Part shown: positions 57,378-64,000 of the stretch, in pieces
Layout: every line of letters begins with the position of its first letter
How positions within the stretch are numbered: the stretch's first letter is position 1
Assembly (NCBI GenBank): GCA_030682175.1
Contig: JAUXOM010000020.1
Coordinates: 19,616 to 83,615, forward strand
Direction of reading: 5' to 3'
Source of the DNA: Rhodocyclaceae bacterium
GTDB taxonomy: Bacteria; Pseudomonadota; Gammaproteobacteria; Burkholderiales; Rhodocyclaceae
DNA: 64,000 nt
Position numbers and translations under genes: made by a program
Notes under the pieces: generated by a model
The model's database searches: none
What the model was told of the DNA's origin: nothing
The model's input: the letters and a program-made list of their open reading frames with translations, nothing else

Positions 57378-57992
57378 ATGTTGACGCATGCGAAAATCGA
57401 ATCCAGCAATACCCTGATGATCGTTTTGACCACGCTGGTCCTGGTCTGGGGCGGCCTGGTGGAGATCGTGCCGCTGTTCTTCCAGAAGTCGCTGACCACA
57501 CCGGTTAACGAACTGGTCAAGCCTTACCCCGCCCTGCAACTGGCTGGCCGCGACATCTACCTCCGCGAGGGCTGCTACAACTGCCACTCGCAGATGATCC
57601 GCCCCTTCCGCGCCGAGACCGAGCGTTACGGCCACTACTCGGTGGCGGGCGAGTTCGTCTATGACCATCCGTTCCAGTGGGGCTCCAAGCGCACCGGTCC
57701 GGACTTGCACCGTGTCGGTGGCCGCTACTCCGACCAGTGGCACAAGATCCATCTGCTGAATCCCCGCGACGTCGTGCCCGAGTCGAACATGCCGGCCTAT
57801 CCCTGGCTGGATCGTCCGCTCAAGGAGCCGAATATCGGCGCCAAGATGGCGGCGCTCAACAAGGTCGGCCTGCACAAGTATTCCGAGCAGGAAATCGCCG
57901 AGGCGCCCCAAGCGCTGGAAGGCAAGACCGAACTTGACGCCGTCGTCGCCTATCTGCAGGGCCTCGGCCTCGCACTCAAGCAGACCCGCTAA
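57378..57992 (+). CDS. ccoO: cbb3-type cytochrome c oxidase subunit II (mono-heme)
   Basis: 204 residues. N-terminal membrane anchor, heme c motif CYNCHSQ near residue 65 and the axial Met likely in [11 protein letters not shown]. Passes electrons from CcoP toward CcoN. 20 nt after ccoN. Confidence 0.96.
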   Translation: MLTHAKIESSNTLMIVLTTLVLVWGGLVEIVPLFFQKSLTTPVNELVKPYPALQLAGRDIYLREGCYNCHSQMIRPFRAETERYGHYSVAGEFVYDHPFQWGSKRTGPDLHRVGGRYSDQWHKIHLLNPRDVVPESNMPAYPWLDRPLKEPNIGAKMAALNKVGLHKYSEQEIAEAPQALEGKTELDAVVAYLQGLGLALKQTR

Positions 57993-57998
57993 GCCAAA

Positions 57999-58175
57999 AT
58001 GGATATCAACGACCTGCGTTCCATCTTCACGGTGCTGGTGTTCGGCGCGTTCATCGGCATCGTGGCGTGGGCATACTCCTCCAAGCGCAAGCAGGCGTTC
58101 GACGAGGCGGCGAGATTGCCGCTCGACGACGACGCGCCCGCAGCCGGGGGCGGTGCGGGCCAACAGCACAACTGA
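57999..58175 (+). CDS. ccoQ: cbb3-type oxidase small subunit CcoQ
   Basis: 58 residues, MDINDLRSIFTVLVFGAFIG, VAWAYSSKRKQAFDEAARL. One membrane helix, basic then acidic tail. It stabilises the complex. 6 nt after ccoO, 12 nt before ccoP. Confidence 0.93.
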   Translation: MDINDLRSIFTVLVFGAFIGIVAWAYSSKRKQAFDEAARLPLDDDAPAAGGGAGQQHN

Positions 58176-58187
58176 AAGGAATTCGTC

Positions 58188-59135
58188 ATGGATTTCAAGA
58201 ACACGAGCGATTTCGTCAGCGGTTTCTGGAACTACTACGTCATCGTCATCGTCACCGTCAGCATCCTCGGCTGCGCCGTATTTTTGTGGGTGCAAGGTTC
58301 GGCCAAACACAAACCCGGCGAGGTCACCGGCCACGTCTGGGACGAGAACCTCGAGGAATACAGCAACCCGCTGCCCAACTGGTGGCGCTGGATGTTTTAT
58401 GTGACCGTGGTGTTTGCGCTGGTTTATCTCGCGCTTTATCCCGGCCTCGGCAACCTGGCGGGCAGCTTCGGCTGGACGGCGCGCGGTCAGTACGAAGCCG
58501 AGATGCAGGCGGCCGAGGTGCAATATGGCCCTAAATTCAACCAGTTCCTCGAGCAGAACGTCATGAGCGTGGCGGCCAATCCGGAAGCCAGGGAAATGGG
58601 TGCGCGCCTGTTCCAGACGTATTGCGCCCAGTGCCATGGTGGCGACGCAGGCGGCGCACCCAGCTTCCCGAATCTTAAGGATGACGACTGGCTGTGGGGT
58701 GGCACTCCCGAGAGAATCAAGGAGACGATCGTCGGAGGCCGGATCGGCATCATGACACCCAAAGGCACCAAGCCCGACATGGATGCCGAGCAGGTCAAGG
58801 ATGTTGTTCACTACGTGCGCTCCCTGTCTGGCCTGACGGCAGATTCCGTGCGCGTCCAGCGGGGCCAGGAACTTTACCCGCTGGCCTGCGCGGCCTGCCA
58901 TGGCGCGGACGCGAAAGGAATGGAGGCCGCCGGTTACCCCAACCTGACCGACAAAATCTGGTTGCACGGCAGTCGCGAAGACAAGATGATCGAAATTGTG
59001 ACCAAGGGCTTGCAGAATAATATGCCGGCCTACGGGGAGTTCCTTGGCGAGGCCAAGGTGCATTTGCTGACCGCCTATGTCTGGGGCCTGGGTGGTGGGG
59101 TCAAGCCGGTGGATGCGCCAGCCGCACAGAAATAG
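58188..59135 (+). CDS. ccoP: cbb3-type cytochrome c oxidase subunit III (di-heme)
   Basis: 315 residues. Two N-terminal membrane helices, then two c-type heme domains with CAQCH near residue 145 and CAACH near 233. Entry point for electrons from cytochrome c or bc1. Last gene of ccoNOQP; a hairpin (59153-59181) follows. Confidence 0.96.
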   Translation: MDFKNTSDFVSGFWNYYVIVIVTVSILGCAVFLWVQGSAKHKPGEVTGHVWDENLEEYSNPLPNWWRWMFYVTVVFALVYLALYPGLGNLAGSFGWTARGQYEAEMQAAEVQYGPKFNQFLEQNVMSVAANPEAREMGARLFQTYCAQCHGGDAGGAPSFPNLKDDDWLWGGTPERIKETIVGGRIGIMTPKGTKPDMDAEQVKDVVHYVRSLSGLTADSVRVQRGQELYPLACAACHGADAKGMEAAGYPNLTDKIWLHGSREDKMIEIVTKGLQNNMPAYGEFLGEAKVHLLTAYVWGLGGGVKPVDAPAAQK

Positions 59136-59152
59136 ACGAGCGCGTGATTTGA

Positions 59153-59181
59153 AACTCTCGGCCGGATCATGGCCGAGAGTT
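59153..59181. terminator. Hairpin after ccoP, weak terminator
   Basis: AACTCTCGGCC / GGCCGAGAGTT, 11-bp stem with a 7-nt loop, followed by CCCCC not T. It may stabilise the ccoNOQP mRNA or act as a weak stop. The rest of the 180-bp gap to ccoG shows nothing clear. Confidence 0.5.
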
Positions 59182-59316
59182 CCCCCGCTACAGGGGGGCG
59201 CTTGGGCGATAATGGGCGGGTATCCCACGGACGATCAAAGCAAACTGTCCGGTTCGAGATGTGCAGGATCGCATGCGCGCATGTGATATGGCCCCACCCT
59301 TGAGACAACCAAAACA

Positions 59317-60732
59317 ATGAACCAGAAAACCTCCCAAGCCACAGCTGCCGCCCCCGCCGTGGAGGAGGGTCTGTACAAGTCCCGCAAAAAAATCCATGCG
59401 CGCTCGGTGACCGGCATTTTCGCCACCTGGCGCTGGGTATTGGTCTGGTTTACCCAGTTGCTTTACTACGGACTGCCATGGCTGCAGTTGAATGACCGGC
59501 AGGCCGTGCTGCTCGACCTGGTCAACCGGAAATTCTATATTTTCGGATTGGTGCTCTGGCCGCAGGATGTATTTTTCCTCGCCATCATTCTGATCATCTC
59601 GGCCTATGCACTGTTTTTGTTTACCGCCGTGGCGGGGCGCCTGTGGTGTGGCTATGCTTGTCCGCAGACAGTCTATACAGAGATCTTCATGTGGATCGAG
59701 GAGAAGATCGAAGGCAAACGCAGTGCCCGCATCAAGCTCGACAAGGCGCCGCTCGATGGTCGCAAGCTCAGTCTGCGCGCCCTCAAATATGGCGCCTGGG
59801 TTTTACTGGCGCTCTGGACCGGCTTTACCCTGGTGGGCTATTTCACTCCGATCAAGATCCTGTGGGGTGAGTTCTGGGCGTGGAACCTTGGTCCGTGGGA
59901 AACTTTCTGGATTTTCTTCTACGCCGCCTTCACCTATGCCTTCGCCGGACACATGCGCGAGCAGGTTTGCCTGTACATGTGTCCCTATGCGCGTTTCCAG
60001 GGTGTCATGTTCGATCCCGACACACTGGTGATCACCTACGACCCCGAGCGCGGCGAGCCACGCGGCCCGCGCAAGAAGGGCGTTGATCCCAAGGCTGTCG
60101 GCAAGGGTGACTGCGTCGATTGCGACATTTGCGTGCAGGTCTGCCCGACCGGCATTGACATCCGCGACGGCCTGCAATACGAGTGCATCGGCTGCGCTGC
60201 CTGCATCGACGCTTGCGACGACGTGATGGGGCAGATGAACTATCCCAAAGGCTTGATTCGCTACACTACCGAGAATGCGCTGGAGAAGCACTGGGGTTGG
60301 CAGGAGATCGTCGGCCACATCCTCCGCCCGCGCATCATCATCTATACCGTCATTCTGGTCGGCATCACCCTGGCGCTGATCTGGGGACTGGCCAACAAGG
60401 CGGATCTGCGCGTCAATGTGCTGCGTGACCGGGCCATCCTGGCGCGCGAAGTCGAGGGTGGCCTGATCGAGAACGTCTACCGCCTGCAGGTGATGAATGT
60501 GACCGAGCAAGCGCATCGTTACACGGTGGCGGTGACCGGTCTCAATGACATCAGGCTGGAAGGTGAGAATTCGATCGAGGTGCCAGCAGTCTCAACCAAG
60601 ACCCTGCCGATCCTGGTGCGCGTTCCGTTGGAATCCGGCCAGAAGGGCGCGCACACGATATATTTCGATGTCAAGGCAGAAACAAACAGCAAGACGGCCG
60701 TGCATGAAAAGGCCACTTTCCTGATCCCCTGA
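59317..60732 (+). CDS. ccoG: cbb3 oxidase accessory Fe-S protein CcoG (FixG/RdxA)
   Basis: 471 residues. About five membrane helices; WCGYACPQTVYTEIFMWIEEKIEGKR near residue 108. Two 4Fe-4S motifs around residues 266-305: CVDCDICVQVCPTGID and CIGCAACIDACDD. Reduces copper for CcoN assembly (family knowledge). Followed 20 nt later by ccoH. Confidence 0.95.
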   Translation: MNQKTSQATAAAPAVEEGLYKSRKKIHARSVTGIFATWRWVLVWFTQLLYYGLPWLQLNDRQAVLLDLVNRKFYIFGLVLWPQDVFFLAIILIISAYALFLFTAVAGRLWCGYACPQTVYTEIFMWIEEKIEGKRSARIKLDKAPLDGRKLSLRALKYGAWVLLALWTGFTLVGYFTPIKILWGEFWAWNLGPWETFWIFFYAAFTYAFAGHMREQVCLYMCPYARFQGVMFDPDTLVITYDPERGEPRGPRKKGVDPKAVGKGDCVDCDICVQVCPTGIDIRDGLQYECIGCAACIDACDDVMGQMNYPKGLIRYTTENALEKHWGWQEIVGHILRPRIIIYTVILVGITLALIWGLANKADLRVNVLRDRAILAREVEGGLIENVYRLQVMNVTEQAHRYTVAVTGLNDIRLEGENSIEVPAVSTKTLPILVRVPLESGQKGAHTIYFDVKAETNSKTAVHEKATFLIP

Positions 60733-60752
60733 ACGAGGAAATCGACAAGACA

Positions 60753-61283
60753 ATGACGACCACAATCAATCAAAACAGCAAGTCCTGGTATCGGGAGCCG
60801 TGGCCGTGGCTGCTGATGATCCTGCCATTCACCGCGATTGTCCTGGGCGCAATGCTGCTCTGGCTGGCGATAAGCACCAATGACGGGCTGGTGACCGAGG
60901 ACTACTACAAGCAGGGGCAAATGGTCGCGGAAACGCTGGTGCAGAGTCGGCGCGCGCAGGAACTGGGCATTGCGGCCGGTTTGCGCATGACCCATGACAG
61001 CATCCGCGTCCGTCTCACTGCCAGGCAGGCCGACACACCGATGCCGCCAGCGCTGGCCGTGATGTTGTCTCATCCTACCCGTGCGGGACTGGACCAGCAA
61101 AGCCTCCTCAGGCCTGACGGCGATGCCTATGTCGGGAATTTGCAGCTACCCGCATCCGGTCACTGGCTGGTACTGATCGAGGACGAAGCGAAAACCTGGC
61201 GTCTGATGGGCAGTGTCGTACTGCCAGCAGCCAATGAAACGCTCATTGGTGGCGGGCAACCGCCAGCCGCGGGTAGCCGTTAA
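60753..61283 (+). CDS. ccoH: cbb3 oxidase assembly protein CcoH (FixH family)
   Basis: 176 residues. WYREPWPWLLMILPFTAIVLGAMLLWLAI anchor (about residues 13-41), then the conserved TNDGLVTEDYYKQGQ and a periplasmic domain. Works with CcoG and CcoI/S in oxidase maturation. Confidence 0.9.
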   Translation: MTTTINQNSKSWYREPWPWLLMILPFTAIVLGAMLLWLAISTNDGLVTEDYYKQGQMVAETLVQSRRAQELGIAAGLRMTHDSIRVRLTARQADTPMPPALAVMLSHPTRAGLDQQSLLRPDGDAYVGNLQLPASGHWLVLIEDEAKTWRLMGSVVLPAANETLIGGGQPPAAGSR

Positions 61284-61310
61284 TTCAAGCAACACCGGTC
61301 CATAGGACGA

Positions 61311-61754
61311 CTAACGATAGACCAGTACCGGGATCTTCGAGTGCGTCAGCACCTTTTGCGTTTCAGAACCCAGCAGCAAACCGCTGAAGCCGCGACGTCC
61401 ATGGGAGGCCATGAAGATGAGGTCGCAACCGGCGGTATCCGCCCCCGCGATGACCGCCTCGAAGGGAATATCGCTGGTCACGGCAAGTGAAGAACACTTG
61501 ACCTTGTTCTCTTGAGCGAGCTTCTCGCAGGCGCCAAGTATATTTTTTGCCTGCTTGTCCGCCATTTCGGCAAACTTCTCCGGCGTCGTCGGATCAATCA
61601 GGGCACCTTCGCCGAAGAACGCGATCGGATATTCGGGTTTGGCGTAGAAGAAGGTGATTTGCGCGCCCGATTCGGCGGCAAAACTGACGGCGTGCTTGAC
61701 GGATTCAGTCGAAAGTTGCGAACCATCGGTCGGAACGAGAATGTGTTTGAACAT
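61311..61754 (-). CDS. Universal stress protein UspA family
   Basis: 147 residues from ATG 61754 (MFKHILVPTDGSQLS). Nucleotide-binding motif GRRGFSGLLLGSET fits the ATP-binding G-2x-G-9x-G[S/T] Usp subclass. Convergent with ccoH. Such genes are often induced by low oxygen, but no FNR box was found upstream. Confidence 0.92.
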   Translation of the reverse strand: MFKHILVPTDGSQLSTESVKHAVSFAAESGAQITFFYAKPEYPIAFFGEGALIDPTTPEKFAEMADKQAKNILGACEKLAQENKVKCSSLAVTSDIPFEAVIAGADTAGCDLIFMASHGRRGFSGLLLGSETQKVLTHSKIPVLVYR

Positions 61755-61917
61755 GTTTCCCTCCATTAGGTTGGCGCGGGAACGGACCCTGACGCAGAAC
61801 AACGCCACAGGAGCCACCCCTCTCGACAATCATAGCGCATTCAGATGGCCGGGTTGGCTGGATGTGCCCAAGCCCGCGACCATGAACGTCGCGCGGCTGT
61901 TCCTTCGATCAAGCGCA

Positions 61918-62727
61918 TCATCGCTGCGTCAAGTTGGCTTCGATGGAGGGGGCCAGGGTGAACTGTCGCGCACGCTCGTCAACGTCATACGAGGCGAATT
62001 CTTGCTGCGCCGACCTGGTTTCCGGCAGCACATAGACGATGCCATTGGTCCCCAAAAAAGCCGGGCGCACCACGTTGTCGAAGAATTTCACCGGCACATT
62101 GATGCAGCCGTAGGAAATCCGGTTGTCGAGCGGCGTCGGGGTGGCCAGACGCTGCAGGCGGCGTTCCTCGGCTTTGGAGCTCACCACTGGATGCAGTGAG
62201 ACGGCGCCGTCATAGTCCACCCAGAGAATCTCCTTGCCGCGCAAATTGCGGTCGAGTGACGCTACGAAGCGGCCGGCCGGCGTCGTGCGCTCCTCGGGGC
62301 GAATCGTCGACAACGCCCGGTTGCCGATGCCGGGGACGGCGTCATCGCCCACCGCCAGGCCAAGCAGCGCGGGGGCAGCGCCACGGATCCGACCGTCGGC
62401 ATCAAAGACAAAAACCTTGGCGTCTTTCTTGTCGACAATCGCGAACGGCAGGCCGCGGCTGTCGCCCGAGTCGACGACCCAGTCCGCCACGGAGCGTGCC
62501 TCCTGGGACGGGCTCTCCCGCTCGAAGTTCGCCCGTACTGGACGATTTTCCACCACAGCCAGAGATGGGCTGCTGGAGACAATAGCCGTGCCCTGCCGTA
62601 CCGACAGGGTGTGACTGGGATCAGTGTTTTGCGCGGCGTCGTCCGACGCTAACGGCTGACGCGAAATCAAACTACCGACCAAAAAACCCAGCCAGATTAT
62701 TCGGCCACGGCACGCAGGCTTCATCAT
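61918..62727 (-). CDS. L,D-transpeptidase (YkuD domain) family protein
   Basis: 269 residues. N-terminal hydrophobic signal (about residues 9-27). Catalytic region: HPVVSSKAEERRLQRLATPTPLDNRISYGCINVP near residue 185-215, where SYGCINV resembles the S-xGC-[HIM]-N catalytic Cys motif. Makes 3-3 peptidoglycan crosslinks or attaches proteins; the spacing is atypical, so activity is less certain. 25 nt downstream of the exoprotein fragment. Confidence 0.75.
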   Translation of the reverse strand: MMKPACRGRIIWLGFLVGSLISRQPLASDDAAQNTDPSHTLSVRQGTAIVSSSPSLAVVENRPVRANFERESPSQEARSVADWVVDSGDSRGLPFAIVDKKDAKVFVFDADGRIRGAAPALLGLAVGDDAVPGIGNRALSTIRPEERTTPAGRFVASLDRNLRGKEILWVDYDGAVSLHPVVSSKAEERRLQRLATPTPLDNRISYGCINVPVKFFDNVVRPAFLGTNGIVYVLPETRSAQQEFASYDVDERARQFTLAPSIEANLTQR

Positions 62728-62752
62728 TCAGCGGAGCAGGAACGCATGTTGT

Positions 62753-63895
62753 TCAGTTGCGGTCCTGTTTGCGCGGACGCAGGGGCGGCACGTAGACCGG
62801 CGGCGGTACGTCAGCCACGGGTGGCGGCGGGGCCGGCGGCGGCACGACAACGGGCGGAGTGACCGGCGCGATACTCATCAGTCGGGGTGGCAGGGGGGCC
62901 AGTTCGACACGCGGCATCAATGTCGGCGGGATGGCAAGCAAGACAGCCGGCGTGATGCCCTCCTCCTCGCCCATCATTTCTTGCGGAAACACCGGCGGTA
63001 CCGGGGGGACGATCGGTAGCGCCGCGATGATGGTCGCGGTGGTTCTCCTGGCGGCAGGCCCGCAGCAGGCATTTGCGAAGGCATAGTTGCCGGCGTTTGC
63101 ACCGGCAAGGGTAAAGCCGGTGAAACTGACGGTCTTGTCTGTTCCTGCGGCTGCGGTATCGAAATTAGCGGTACCCGTGCCACCCAGGGTGACGCCGGGA
63201 GGAGCGCCCTTCAATCCGGTGAAGGTGGCTACGGTGGTGCCGTCGAAGGTCTTGTTCGCGCCGTCGGGGAATACCAACATGAACTGGGTCAGCGTGGCAC
63301 CCAGAGTCAAGGTGAATTGCGGCAAATAGTTTGTCGGCGCGGCGTAGGAGACTGGGTTGTAGTAAATGGTCGCTGGTGCATTCGGCCCGTTGACGGCAAT
63401 GTTGGGGGTGCCCGGAGCAATTACCACAGTACCGGCCGCTGACCCAGGTCCGGTACCATCATTGCCTGCACTCAGTGTCAGACCGAGTGGCACGCCAAGT
63501 CCTATCAGGCTTTCAGCGGGAATAAGGCTGCCCCGGGTCAGAGTGATGGACGCCAGATTCACGTTGATATCGTTTCCGGCGCAAATCATCAAGTTTCCAT
63601 CGGTCACCGTAATGGCCGCATTCACGTTGGCATCGCGCCCGGCGGCCAATAAGACGCTGCCACTGGTCGTCGTAATGGCCGCATTCACGTTGACATCGCG
63701 TCCACAGCACACCACCAGGTTTCCATGGTCGGCGGTAATTGCCGCGTTCAGGTTTGTGTCCCGAAAGGCGTTCAATGTTAGGGTCGTCGAGGCGCCGGAC
63801 GCGGTCCAGCTGACCGCATCGTTCACAAAGATGTCGCCGTTGCCGGCACCGGCCAGGTTACTAATCTGAAGTTCGCCCCTGTCTGAACCGAGTTT
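62753..63895 (-). pseudogene. 5'-truncated filamentous exoprotein (haemagglutinin-like) C-terminal part
   Basis: About 380 codons are open from a stop at 63896-63898 to the stop at 62753. The frame starts inside repeats of type NVNAAIT (21-residue units) with no credible start of its own; a GTG at 63826 exists but is mid-repeat. Then a YDG-like domain (FDGTTVATFTGLKG ... GNYAFA) and a proline-rich tail (PPAPPPPVADVPPPVYVPP). These are features of two-partner-secreted filamentous haemagglutinins. The missing 5' half and the foreign-looking 100 bp at the edge suggest the gene was cut by an insertion. Confidence 0.6.
63545..63760 (-). repeat. 21-codon tandem repeats in the exoprotein
   Basis: The block encoding N[VL]NAAIT recurs at 63-bp spacing (around 63611, 63674 and 63737) with a diverged unit near 63548. 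Typical of beta-helix exoproteins. Confidence 0.75.
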
Positions 63896-63943
63896 CTACG
63901 CTGATTCAATAAGTTGTCGTTGAATCACGGTTTGGTTTTCTGA

Positions 63944-64000
63944 CTACGAGCGAATCGTTTGAATCAGAGCCAGTGCGCGCAGTTGCTTCGGGTTGATGGT
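63944..64000 (-). CDS. C-terminal end of an unidentified ORF at the window edge
   Basis: 18 residues (TINPKQLRALALIQTIRS) and a TAG, open to the right edge. Too short to assign. Its position abutting the truncated exoprotein, and an inverted repeat GATTCAA-10 nt-TTGAATC (63903-63926) behind it, would fit the tail of an insertion-sequence transposase. Confidence 0.25.
   Translation of the reverse strand, partial: TINPKQLRALALIQTIRS

Noticed and set aside
57273..59228. 651-codon open frame on the minus strand
   Set aside because: It is antisense to ccoN end, ccoO, ccoQ and ccoP, which are certain genes. High-GC codon bias creates such shadow frames and its translation has no recognisable domain.

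Overview
This 64 kb window is high-GC bacterial chromosome from a betaproteobacterium. The best guess is a Rhodocyclales-like or Sulfuritalea/Sterolibacterium-like lineage. That rests on gene order (pssA-leuA; rpsP-rimM-trmD-rplS; xseB-ispA-dxs; ribF-ileS-lspA-fkpB-ispH followed by minor pilins; lpxC-DUF721-M23-secA) and on protein style. It is inference, because no database search was possible. Most of the window is core chromosome. The unusual content lies in intergenic signals and in several families of dispersed repeats.

Layout. 1-5.5 kb: end of pssA, a leucine-rich mini-ORF and hairpin before leuA, a DUF2069 membrane protein, a YihY-type membrane protein, a PilZ-like protein and pyrF. 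5.5-8 kb: ribosomal/tRNA-modification operon rpsP-rimM-trmD-rplS. 8-12 kb (minus strand): xseB-ispA-dxs-folE2. 12-16 kb: SpoIIAA-like protein, sulfurtransferase, queG, tsaE, amiC. 16-22 kb: ribF-ileS-lspA-fkpB-ispH. 22-30.6 kb: type IV pilus set pilE-fimT-pilV-pilW-pilX-pilY1 plus a TonB-like protein. 30.7-33 kb: tRNA-Thr, a Fic protein, purC. 33-36 kb: prlC, a DUF4124/glutaredoxin-like protein, a MITE-like element, a PilZ protein. 36-42.6 kb: TetR regulator and an RND efflux triad. 42.7-47.5 kb: exonuclease III, a Crp/Fnr regulator with a DUF2892 protein, lpxC, DUF721 protein, M23 peptidase. 47.5-55.6 kb: secA, then mtnA-class II aldolase-SDR-ccoI-ccoS. 55.6-61.3 kb: ccoNOQP-ccoG-ccoH (cbb3 oxidase). 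61.3-64 kb: UspA, L,D-transpeptidase and a 5'-truncated filamentous exoprotein gene at the edge.

The genes fit an organism that respires at low oxygen (cbb3 oxidase and its copper and Fe-S assembly factors under FNR-type control), has type IV pili with a PilY1 tip adhesin, and uses c-di-GMP signalling (two PilZ-type proteins).

Three things stand out. (1) Between ccoS and ccoN there is an FNR box plus -10 element with exactly the same geometry as the ccoN promoter. It is followed about 70 nt later by a strong intrinsic terminator, which predicts a roughly 96-nt oxygen-responsive small RNA. (2) A short repeat encoding KVGAG(E/G)TA recurs in frame inside core proteins (tsaE, ileS, ispH, aldolase, ccoI; reverse orientation in dxs). 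A longer intergenic form carries hairpins with compensatory stem changes. (3) A near-palindromic repeat of about 95 bp sits in frame inside both queG and ileS, and a 117-bp MITE-like element supplies the stop codons of both convergent genes that flank it.
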